From assembly GCA_007131235.1 (NCBI GenBank), contig SLQY01000263.1, positions 1 to 49,558 of the forward strand: 49,558 nt of DNA, read 5' to 3'. The stretch's first letter is position 1, and each line of letters starts with the position of its first letter. This DNA comes from Wenzhouxiangella sp. Its GTDB lineage: Bacteria; Pseudomonadota; Gammaproteobacteria; Xanthomonadales; Wenzhouxiangellaceae. Below the pieces are notes generated by a model. It had not been told where the DNA came from. It did not search any database and worked only from the letters and a program-made list of their open reading frames with translations. Positions 25,123 through 32,260 of the stretch are shown piece after piece. The position numbers and the translations under genes were made by a program.

Positions 25123-26508
25123 ATGGTTGCCTTGACACTGACTTTGTATCTTGTGGCCTTGCTCGGCATCGGCATCTGGGCCCAGCGCCGGGTTGGCGAC
25201 AGTGAAGATTTTCACCTGGCCGGGCGGCGTATGGGGCCGGTCATTGCGGCCCTCAGTGCATCGGCCAGCTCATCTTCTGCCTGGACACTGCTCGGCATGA
25301 GCGGAGCAGCCTATGCCTGGGGCCTGCAAGCGATCTGGCTGGTTCCGGCGGTGGTATCCGGGTTTTTCATCAATTGGGTGTTCATTGCGCCGCGCCTGCA
25401 GCCGGCCAGTCATGCCAGTCAGGCGCTCACTCTGGTCGAGTTTCTGGGGCAGGGCACGCGTGCTCAACATGAGTCGGCCCTGCGGATCGTGGGTGCTCTC
25501 ATCATCCTGTTCTGTTTCACGCTCTACGTGGCTTCGCAGTTTCAGGCGGCAGGAACAGCCATCAGTACGGCCTTGCCGATAACATCGACCGTGGCCATGG
25601 TGGCCGGCGCGATGATCGTGATCGCCTATGTGTTCATGGGCGGATTCTGGGCTGCCAGCGTGACTGACGCATTGCAAGGCCTGATGATGCTGGCCGTGGC
25701 CTTGATTTTACCGGCTGCCGCCCTGGCCGCTGTCGGCGGTCCTGCTGCCTTGTGGCAGGGGCTGGTTGCGCTCGACGATCCGGGCCTGTTGCGCCTGGTC
25801 GACCAGCCCAGCTTGTTGCTGGCCATGGTATTCGTGGCCGGGTTGTTCGGGATCGGTCTGGGTTATCCCGGCCAGCCCCACGTGGTCAATCGTTTCATGG
25901 CGCTGGCGTCGGCTGACCAGGTTCGATTTGCCCGCAACGTGGCCCTGGGCTGGGCAGTGATGATCTACATCGGCATGGTCATCGTGGGCTGGTCCGGACG
26001 CGTTCTGCTGCCCGAGCTGGCTTCGGGTGAATCGGCCTTGCTGGTGCTGGCGGTTGATTTGCTGCCGGCCGTAATGGGCGGCTTGATCACCGGTGGAGTC
26101 CTGGCAGCCATCATGTCAACGTCCGATAGCCAGTTGCTGGTGGCCGGCAGCGCGGTCAGTCACGACCTCAGGCGGGGGCGGATCTCGTTGTTCGCCGATC
26201 GCCTTGTCATCGTGCTGCTGGGAGTGGCGGCGCTGGGTCTGGCCCTGTTCTTTCCGGCCACGATCTTTGACCGGGTACTGTTTGCCTGGCAGGTGCTTGG
26301 CAATGCCTTCGGTCCGCTGCTGATCGTGCTTTTGTTTGTCGGGCCAGTGGATGGTCGCTACCGGCTTGCTGCCATGCTGACCGGGGCGTTACTGACGGTC
26401 CTGATCAGTTTCGCGCCGCAGGCCCCGGGCAACGCCGTTGAGCGGCTGTTGCCCTTTTTCCTGGCCCTGGTGCTGGCCTGGTTGGGGGCTCGGCCAGCTC
26501 GGGCTTGA
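25123..26508 (+). CDS. Sodium:solute symporter family protein (PutP-like)
   Basis: A 461-residue carrier with about 13 hydrophobic segments. SEDFHLAGRRMGPVIAALSASASSSSAWTLLG near the N terminus is the sodium-site region of SSS transporters, here unusually rich in Ser/Ala, and GLGYPGQPHVVNRFMALAS is the PutP-type signature around segment 7. TGGVLAAIMSTSDSQLLVAGSAVSHDL closes the core. The closest described members import proline, but pantothenate and other substrates occur in the family. The ATG at 25123 is 105 bases from the divergent DUF151-PDZ gene. The gene ends convergently with the flotillin gene, with a hairpin between them. Confidence 0.9.
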   Translation: MVALTLTLYLVALLGIGIWAQRRVGDSEDFHLAGRRMGPVIAALSASASSSSAWTLLGMSGAAYAWGLQAIWLVPAVVSGFFINWVFIAPRLQPASHASQALTLVEFLGQGTRAQHESALRIVGALIILFCFTLYVASQFQAAGTAISTALPITSTVAMVAGAMIVIAYVFMGGFWAASVTDALQGLMMLAVALILPAAALAAVGGPAALWQGLVALDDPGLLRLVDQPSLLLAMVFVAGLFGIGLGYPGQPHVVNRFMALASADQVRFARNVALGWAVMIYIGMVIVGWSGRVLLPELASGESALLVLAVDLLPAVMGGLITGGVLAAIMSTSDSQLLVAGSAVSHDLRRGRISLFADRLVIVLLGVAALGLALFFPATIFDRVLFAWQVLGNAFGPLLIVLLFVGPVDGRYRLAAMLTGALLTVLISFAPQAPGNAVERLLPFFLALVLAWLGARPARA

Positions 26509-26511
26509 TCG

Positions 26512-26536
26512 CCAGGCCCCGCTGAGCGGGACCTGG
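26512..26536 (+). terminator. Hairpin between convergent symporter and flotillin genes
   Basis: CCAGG-C-CCCGC paired with GCGGG-A-CCTGG around a TGA loop gives a near-perfect stem, four bases after the symporter stop. On the plus strand only a weak TGCTTTCT follows, so termination, if real, would be inefficient or partly Rho-dependent. Confidence 0.45.
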
Positions 26537-26555
26537 TGCTTTCTGCCCTGTTGGC

Positions 26556-28334
26556 TTACTCGGATCCGTCCTTGTCAGGATCTTCGCGTCGACGGCGACT
26601 CGATGCCTTGTTCGCGCTCGCATCGTTTGATCTTGACGGCTTTGCCGCATCGGATGTTTTCTTGTTGCCGCCATTATCCGCCGCGCTCCTGGTCTTGGCC
26701 TGGCCCTGGCCGTTTCCGCCGACCATGCCGCTGAGATCGGCCAGGTCGCCCAGTCCGACTTCGCTGAGCAGGGAGTCGACCAGCGGACGCTGGGCCCGGT
26801 AGCGCAAGGCCTGATCGACAACCGAGCGGGCCAGATTGCCATCGCCGCCTGAACCGCTGCCGCCGTCATCGCCACCCGAACTGTGCTGGTTCATGCCACG
26901 CACATCGATGATCTTGATGCCGTCGATACGCTCCATCGGCTTGACCGACTGTTCGATGATGGCCGGCAGATTCTTGAGCATCTCCAGTCGAATCTCCAGG
27001 GCGATCTGGTCGGGACTGAGTGCGTTGCGGGCCTCGTTGATGGCGCGCTGGCCTTCTGCTTCGACCCGGTAGCGTTCTTCATCAGCCTGGGCGCGGATGC
27101 GAACGGCATCGGCTTCACCGGTAGCCGCTACGCGCATCGCTTCGGCCCGGTCGTCCGCGGCCTGCTTCTCGGCTTCGGCAGCGACGGTCAGCTTGATGGC
27201 ATCCTTTTCGGCATCCTCGCGAGCCTGGACCAGTCGAACCTGGCGAGCACGTTCGGCCGATGCGGTTTCGCGCACGGTCTTGACTTCTTCTTCGGCGCTG
27301 ACTGCCTTGGCTCGGGCCAGGTCGGCCTCGGCACGGGCCGCGGACTCCTCGCGCGACTTCTCGGAAACGGCAATTTCACGTTCCTGTTCGGCGATTCGCA
27401 CCATCCGCTCGCGCTCGATCTGGCGTTGTTCGATCTGGCGTTGCTGCTCGATCTCGGCTTCACGAATGGAGCGATCGGCCTCGATCGTCGCTTCTTCGGC
27501 CTCCCGGCGACGTTCGGCTTCCTGGCGGGCGATGTTGGAACGGGTCTCGGCCGCTCGAACCTTGACCTCCTGGTCGCGGGACAACTGGGCGTACTCGTTG
27601 TCACGGTTGATCTGCAGCGACTTCTGCTTGGTTTCCAGGTCCTTCAGCTCGATCTGGATCTTGGTGTCGCGCTCGATGTCGTTACGTTCCTTGCGCCGAC
27701 GTTCGATCTCCTGGGTCAGCTTGGTCAGACCCTGGGCGTCAAAGGCATTTTGCGGGTTGAAAAAGTCCGAAGGGGTCTGGTCAAGACCGGTCAGCGAGAC
27801 CGATTCCAGCTCCAGACCATTCTTGTGCAGATCTTCGGCAACGGCAACCTGGACTTTCTGGGCAAAGTCGACCCGGTTCTCATGCAGCTCCTCCATGCTC
27901 ATGCCGGCGGCCACGGCGCGCAACGCATCGACGAACTTGCCTTCGACCAGTTCCTTCAGCAGGGTGGGCTCCATGGTCCGTCGGCCCAGGGTCTGGGCTG
28001 CAGTGGAAATGGCCTCGGCATCCGGTTTGACCCGGACGTAGAACTCGGCCTGGACATCGACGCGCATCCGGTCTCGGGTAATCAGCGCGCCTTCGCGCTG
28101 CCGCACGACCTCGAGCTTGAGGGTGTTCATGTTGACCGGGATGATGTCGTGCAGCACTGGCAGCACCAGTGCGCCGCCATCACGAACTACCTTTTCACCG
28201 CCCATGCCAGTGCGCACAAAGGCGACCTCCTTACTGGCCCGGTTGTACAGACGGGCAAAGATCAGCCCAAGCAGGAACAGTCCGCCGAGAACAACGATTA
28301 CGGGCACGGCCAGTGCCGTGAGATTCAGATCCAT
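26556..28334 (-). CDS. yqiK: Flotillin-like SPFH protein (YqiK/FloT family)
   Basis: A 592-residue membrane-anchored scaffold protein. One N-terminal transmembrane segment (ALAVPVIVVLGGLFLLGLIFA) is followed by the SPFH domain (about 35-200: EVAFVRTGMGGEKVVRDGGALVLPVLHDIIPVNMN in part). A long charged coiled coil follows (about 215-460), rich in ERERMVRIAEQE- and EADAVRIRAQADEERY-like segments, and then a Gly/Ser-rich, positively charged tail. Flotillins organise membrane microdomains. ATG at 28334 is preferred, with AGGGAG 11 bases upstream; the GTG at 28346 lies too close to that site. It follows yqiJ by 86 bases and is the last gene of the RHH-pspA-yqiJ cluster. Confidence 0.92.
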   Translation of the reverse strand: MDLNLTALAVPVIVVLGGLFLLGLIFARLYNRASKEVAFVRTGMGGEKVVRDGGALVLPVLHDIIPVNMNTLKLEVVRQREGALITRDRMRVDVQAEFYVRVKPDAEAISTAAQTLGRRTMEPTLLKELVEGKFVDALRAVAAGMSMEELHENRVDFAQKVQVAVAEDLHKNGLELESVSLTGLDQTPSDFFNPQNAFDAQGLTKLTQEIERRRKERNDIERDTKIQIELKDLETKQKSLQINRDNEYAQLSRDQEVKVRAAETRSNIARQEAERRREAEEATIEADRSIREAEIEQQRQIEQRQIERERMVRIAEQEREIAVSEKSREESAARAEADLARAKAVSAEEEVKTVRETASAERARQVRLVQAREDAEKDAIKLTVAAEAEKQAADDRAEAMRVAATGEADAVRIRAQADEERYRVEAEGQRAINEARNALSPDQIALEIRLEMLKNLPAIIEQSVKPMERIDGIKIIDVRGMNQHSSGGDDGGSGSGGDGNLARSVVDQALRYRAQRPLVDSLLSEVGLGDLADLSGMVGGNGQGQAKTRSAADNGGNKKTSDAAKPSRSNDASANKASSRRRREDPDKDGSE

Positions 28335-28420
28335 TACTGTATTCACTCCCTAAGGTTGGTTGATATCAGGCTGATCAGCGTGCAAGCCACTCGGATGCAG
28401 CCAATGCTAGTCAATCGGTT

Positions 28421-29146
28421 TCAGCGCTCATTCTCCGCCACCAGGGCGGCGTTGGGGTTGGGTATCGCGGTGAAGCGACCGTTGATTCTTCGAACCAGGA
28501 GAACCAGGCTGCCCCGTTCCAGCACCTGGTCATCTTCCTCCGGCTCCACCATGACATAGTGCGTTGTTCGGAAGCGGTCGGCCAGGCGTGCCTGGGCAGG
28601 CAGATCGCGCCGGGCGTTGCCACCAACAATCACCGCGGTCTTGCCAATGAAGGTGGCGGTGCTGACTGCGCTGGTTTCTTCCTTTGGCAACACTCGGGCC
28701 AGGGCACCGGTGCACCAGCGCACCAGTGGCAGGGTCAGGAAAAACACCGCGGGTGCGGCAACAACGCCTGGTGCTGCCATGCCAACGGTCTGCCGCAATA
28801 TCGACTGGCCGATCAGGCCGCACAGGCCGAATATCATCAGGAAGATGACCAGTACCATCAGCACGGGTACCTTGCCGATATACAGCCACGCCAGCACGCG
28901 GCCGATCATGCTGCCGTCCGGCGAGCCGCTGCCCTCCAGCCCGCTGGTCGTATCGCCGGTGGTCAGGTCGCCGAAATCGATGATGTCGTCGGGCATGTCA
29001 ACGCTGGAAATGACAAAGTCATCGACAACGTCGTTGACACCCAGCCCATTGAACAGGGCCACGATTTCGAAAACGAACAGTCCGGCCATGACCAGCAGCG
29101 CTGCCGTGAAGGGCAGGCTGCCGGGGGCCAGGAAGTACTCGATCAC
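28421..29146 (-). CDS. yqiJ: YqiJ family membrane protein with C-terminal OB-like domain
   Basis: A 241-residue inner-membrane protein. Hydrophobic segments lie at about 14-34, 88-110 and 118-145, and the C-terminal 80 residues (about 160-238: TATFIGKTAVIVGGNARRDLPAQARLAD, GSLVLLVRRINGRFTAIPNP) fit an NfeD/OB-type beta barrel. In E. coli yqiJ precedes the flotillin gene yqiK, and the equivalent YuaF-FloT pair occurs in Bacillus; OB proteins of this type are thought to act with flotillins. The start is GTG at 29146 and overlaps the pspA stop by four bases (GTGA). An Asp/Gly-rich loop at residues 50-80 is probably exposed. Confidence 0.88.
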   Translation of the reverse strand: MIEYFLAPGSLPFTAALLVMAGLFVFEIVALFNGLGVNDVVDDFVISSVDMPDDIIDFGDLTTGDTTSGLEGSGSPDGSMIGRVLAWLYIGKVPVLMVLVIFLMIFGLCGLIGQSILRQTVGMAAPGVVAAPAVFFLTLPLVRWCTGALARVLPKEETSAVSTATFIGKTAVIVGGNARRDLPAQARLADRFRTTHYVMVEPEEDDQVLERGSLVLLVRRINGRFTAIPNPNAALVAENER

Positions 29147-29817
29147 GAGTCGTCGGACTTGAGTCGGGCCAGCCGCTCCTGAATGCGGTTCTTGCGGGCC
29201 AGTTCTTCGAGCTCGGCGAGCTTGGACTCCTCGCTGGTGCTGGCGCCGCTGGCACCGGCAAGCCCGGTCTGGCGACTGAAGACACGGTCAAAAGCCGCCG
29301 TGGCCCGCTCGGCGCGATGGTCGGCGCCTGCAGATCCGGTGCCATCACCCTGGCCGGCACTCTGGCTGGCCTGGCGCTGAGATTGGCGGAAGCTGTCCAG
29401 GGCTTCACGCATCTCCCGCTTCTTGGCCTTGAGTGCATTGATGTAGCCTTCCAGGCGCGCTTTCTCATCGGCGAGGTCGGCGAGGCGAGATTCCAACACC
29501 GGAATCTGCGCTTCCAGGTCAATCTGGCGAGAAACCGCGGTTTCGGCCAGGTCGTCACGACCTTCCTGCATGGCCAGTCGGGCCTGGTCCGACAGCTCAT
29601 CGTGGCGCTTGTTGTCCTCGGCCAGGCGCTTGGCGGTCAGGTGACGCTGTGCTTCGACGACCCCAAGCTCCTTGCGTACCTCGGCGGTGGCGGTATCCAC
29701 TTCCCGGATGGCCTGTTCCATCACGGCCTCGGGTGCCGCGTTCTCCACCGCGTCGACCAGGGCATTGAAGCCCCCGGCGACCAGCCGTCCAACGCGCTGT
29801 TTCAAAGATTCACTCAT
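29143..29817 (-). CDS. pspA: PspA/IM30 family membrane-stress protein
   Basis: A 224-residue ESCRT-III-like protein. The first helix is amphipathic (ESLKQRVGRLVAGGFNALVD) and would bind the membrane, and residues about 25-145 form the long coiled-coil hairpin (AIREVDTATAEVRKELG, SRLADLADEKARLEGYINALK). The C-terminal 70 residues are low-complexity Gly/Ser/Ala followed by a short charged helix. PspA proteins stabilise stressed membranes and preserve proton-motive force. GGAGGAG lies six bases before the ATG, a strong ribosome site. It overlaps yqiJ by four bases and follows the RHH gene by 118 bases. No PspF, PspB or PspC gene is near, so control differs from the enterobacterial system. Confidence 0.93.
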   Translation of the reverse strand: MSESLKQRVGRLVAGGFNALVDAVENAAPEAVMEQAIREVDTATAEVRKELGVVEAQRHLTAKRLAEDNKRHDELSDQARLAMQEGRDDLAETAVSRQIDLEAQIPVLESRLADLADEKARLEGYINALKAKKREMREALDSFRQSQRQASQSAGQGDGTGSAGADHRAERATAAFDRVFSRQTGLAGASGASTSEESKLAELEELARKNRIQERLARLKSDDS

Positions 29818-29897
29818 GTCGTGCTCCTCCAGTTGAATGCCAGTATTCGTTGGGTCCCTTGCTTACGCCAGGACTGAAATCTGTTGATACGGGCCAG

Positions 29898-29939
29898 CTG
29901 ACACCGGTCAAGCCGCTGTCGCCTGCGAGCGGGTGTCAG
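29898..29939 (-). other. Inverted repeat at the 3' end of the RHH gene
   Basis: CTGACACC at 29898-29905 pairs perfectly with GGTGTCAG at 29932-29939, a 26-base spacing. It spans the RHH stop codon, between that gene and pspA. It lacks a T-tract and could be an mRNA processing or attenuation structure, or a protein-binding dyad. Confidence 0.35.
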
Positions 29940-30430
29940 TCATCGTCCCCCGACACGCTTTTTACCTCAAAACCGGCCCTGCTGGCCAGTGCCTTGGGTC
30001 GATAACAGCCGCGAAAGCCTCCTTGCCCAAGCTGCCGGATCGACTCGCTCAGGCTGAAGCTGCGCTCAGCCAGCCCGGATTCCAGGCGCTGAAGGCTGGC
30101 GCGCACGTCCTGCTCTGTGTCTTGACCGCGACAGGCCGACAGCGCAAAGGCGGTGATATCCGGCAACCAGGCCATGACCCGGTGAACCAGCTCGGAGCGC
30201 AGCCCATGTGCCATCTCCGCGGCGTGGATTTGACGATCAACCCGGGCAAACAGGCGACGGGCGAAATCGTGCGCCGCGGCAGGATCTTCCATCCCCTCGC
30301 GCTGGGCGCGGGCCTCATTGATCAAGGTGCGGATTTTTTCACTCAGGTTCGCCGCGCCGCTGATTTCAACCTGGCTCAGGAAAGTCAGGTCATCTTCGTC
30401 GAGCCTGAGGGTAACGGTCTGCTTGGGCAA
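29936..30430 (-). CDS. Ribbon-helix-helix-like DNA-binding protein, probable operon regulator
   Basis: A 164-residue protein. Residues 4-40 (TVTLRLDEDDLTFL, NLSEKIRTLINEARAQ) look like a ribbon-helix-helix strand and two helices, as in MetJ/Arc-type repressors. The rest is mostly helical, with no recognised family (LFARVDRQIHAAEMAHGL, ACRGQDTEQDVRASLQRLESG). No ATG or GTG precedes the RHH strand in frame, so the start is taken as TTG at 30430. A promoter with repeated AATAC half-sites lies directly upstream, consistent with autoregulation. It heads the pspA-yqiJ-flotillin cluster, 118 bases before pspA. The function is inferred from fold and position only. Confidence 0.7.
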   Translation of the reverse strand: MPKQTVTLRLDEDDLTFLSQVEISGAANLSEKIRTLINEARAQREGMEDPAAAHDFARRLFARVDRQIHAAEMAHGLRSELVHRVMAWLPDITAFALSACRGQDTEQDVRASLQRLESGLAERSFSLSESIRQLGQGGFRGCYRPKALASRAGFEVKSVSGDDD

Positions 30431-30459
30431 CGTCGCGGTTTCCGTGTGATGCGAAAACT

Positions 30460-30500
30460 GAGTTTAGCACAAAAAAATACAAACGCAATACGAATGTATT
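30460..30500 (-). promoter_or_regulatory. Promoter with repeated AATAC half-sites upstream of the RHH gene
   Basis: On the minus strand TTGCGT and TAAACT, 16 bases apart, form a good sigma-70-type promoter about 30 bases before the TTG start. On the plus strand AATACAAA (30476-30483) and AATACGAA (30487-30494) repeat at 11 bases, one helical turn, and GTATT (30496-30500) inverts the core. These sites overlap and flank the -35 region, an operator-like arrangement. Confidence 0.55.
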
Positions 30501-30616
30501 AATTTGCTTTCGGCCAGTTCAGAGCACAGGATACAAACAACCTTTCGCAGGCCGGGTAGGGCTGAACAAAGTCTGAGTGACAGCGGCCGGTGGTCTTGGC
30601 AGCCGAGACGCTTGGA

Positions 30617-32260
30617 TCAGAGTCGCAGGCGTCGCCGCTGGACGTTGCCCGGCAGTGCATCGTGGCTGATCAGGATCGCGGTGCGGCCTTCCAGCCATTG
30701 ATTGATGCTGGCCATGACGGTATCGGCGCTTTGCCTGTCGAGACTGGCAGTCGGCTCGTCGAGCAGCACAATGTCAGGGTCGGTCAGAAGCAGACGGGCC
30801 AGGGCCACGCGCTGACGCTGTCCGCCGGACAGGTTGGCGCCGTCTTCGTCCAGCCAGGTCGCCAGCCCGTCGGGCAGTTCGTCGAGCAGCGTATCGAGCC
30901 CGACCGCAGTGAGTGCCGCAGCCAGCGCCTGGTCGCTGGCGCTGGACCGCGCCAGGCGCAGGTTGGTAGCCAGGCTGTCGCGCAGCAGCACGGGGCGCTG
31001 CGGTAGCCAGGCAATCTGGCTGCGCAGAAGGTCGGGATCGTGCTCGCGAAGATCACGGTTGCCCAGCAGGATTCGGCCATGATCGGGATCGAACTGGCGC
31101 ATCAGGAGCAAGGCCAGGGTTGTCTTGCCTATGCCGCTGGCCCCGGACAGCAATACCTGCTCGCCATGCTGGATCGAGAGGTTGATGCCGGCCAGCACTG
31201 GCGGCAGGTGTGCAGCGTAGCGAAAGTGGACATCCTCAAGCTCGATCGACGGTTGCTCCGGCCAGGGTGCCGGATGGCTTGGCTGCGCCAACTGGCCGGG
31301 CTGTGCTGCCAGGGCTTCGACCCGCCTGGCCGCTGCCATGCTGTGGCCAAAACGGCGCCAGGCGCCCGGGATTGCCAGCCAGGCTTCGCCCAACCCCAGC
31401 ATGGCCAGCACGATCAGGGCCACCAGCGGCGCACCGATCTGGCCTTGCTCCAGCAGGTACAGACCACCCACCAGGGCCAGCCAAAGACCGAGCCAGGTCA
31501 GCAGCAAGGCGACTGATTGACCCATTGCATCCATGTCTCCCAGGCGTTGCTGCAAGCGCCCCAGGCGCTGCGATAGCTGGCTGATGGCTTGGGCCTGGGC
31601 CTCGGTGCGATCGAATGCCCGTAGTTCGTTCATTCCTTCTAGTCCATCGGCTGCACTGGAGCGAAGTTCGGGAACGATGGCCACGGCTGCCACGCCGGGG
31701 CGCTGGCCCAGGCGAAACAGGATTGCAGCAGTCAGGGGTAGCAGCACGAACACGGGCAGCAGGATGGCCAGGCTCAGGGCGGGATGAAGCAGGGCGAACC
31801 CGGCACTGGCCAGCAAGGTCAGGAACACGGCGGCCAGGGTGGGGCCGAAAATCCCGGAAAACAGCCCGTCAAGGGCGTTGACGTCCCCGGTCAGGCGATT
31901 CAGCGTATCGCCGCGGCGCAGGGCGGCCAGCTGGGCGTCGTCAAGATTGAGCATGCGCTCAAGCAGGTGCAGGCGCAAGTCGGTCAGCAACCTCAGGGTG
32001 GCGGCGTGGGTTGCCAGTCTTTCCCCGTACCGGGACACGGTGCGGGTGATAGCGGCGAGTCGAATGCCGGCGCCCGGGGTAAAGATGTCCAGCCCGATCA
32101 GCAATCCCAGGCCGGCCAGGGCGCTGGCGGTAATGAACCACCCCGACAGCGCCATCAGCACGGTACTGGCCACCAGGGACAGCAGCATCAGGGCGAGCCC
32201 GGCCAGCAGCCAGCGCTGGTGGCGCCTGGCCAGGTGCAACAGGGTGCGCAGCGGGCTCAT
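30617..32260 (-). CDS. cydC: Heme-linked cysteine/glutathione ABC exporter subunit CydC
   Basis: A 547-residue half-transporter. Six hydrophobic segments lie in the first 300 residues, followed by a nucleotide-binding domain with Walker A GASGIGKTT, signature LSGGQRQR and Walker B VLLDEPTASLD. CydC pairs with CydD to export cysteine and glutathione to the periplasm, and the pair binds heme; both are needed to assemble cytochrome bd. The ATG at 32260 overlaps the cydD stop by four bases (ATGA). It is the last gene of cydABDC. Symbol order within the pair rests on operon position and the N-terminal motif LVASTVLMALSGWFITASALAG. Confidence 0.94.
   Translation of the reverse strand: MSPLRTLLHLARRHQRWLLAGLALMLLSLVASTVLMALSGWFITASALAGLGLLIGLDIFTPGAGIRLAAITRTVSRYGERLATHAATLRLLTDLRLHLLERMLNLDDAQLAALRRGDTLNRLTGDVNALDGLFSGIFGPTLAAVFLTLLASAGFALLHPALSLAILLPVFVLLPLTAAILFRLGQRPGVAAVAIVPELRSSAADGLEGMNELRAFDRTEAQAQAISQLSQRLGRLQQRLGDMDAMGQSVALLLTWLGLWLALVGGLYLLEQGQIGAPLVALIVLAMLGLGEAWLAIPGAWRRFGHSMAAARRVEALAAQPGQLAQPSHPAPWPEQPSIELEDVHFRYAAHLPPVLAGINLSIQHGEQVLLSGASGIGKTTLALLLMRQFDPDHGRILLGNRDLREHDPDLLRSQIAWLPQRPVLLRDSLATNLRLARSSASDQALAAALTAVGLDTLLDELPDGLATWLDEDGANLSGGQRQRVALARLLLTDPDIVLLDEPTASLDRQSADTVMASINQWLEGRTAILISHDALPGNVQRRRLRL

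Noticed and set aside
26883-28559. Long plus-strand open frame (558 codons) opposite the flotillin gene
   Set aside because: It mirrors the flotillin coiled coil in a high-GC antisense frame, has no family resemblance, and the minus-strand protein is a clear SPFH family member.
29818-29935. Sigma-54 promoter upstream of pspA, as in enterobacteria
   Set aside because: No TGGCAC-N5-TTGC element with correct spacing was found, and no PspF-like activator gene is in the window.
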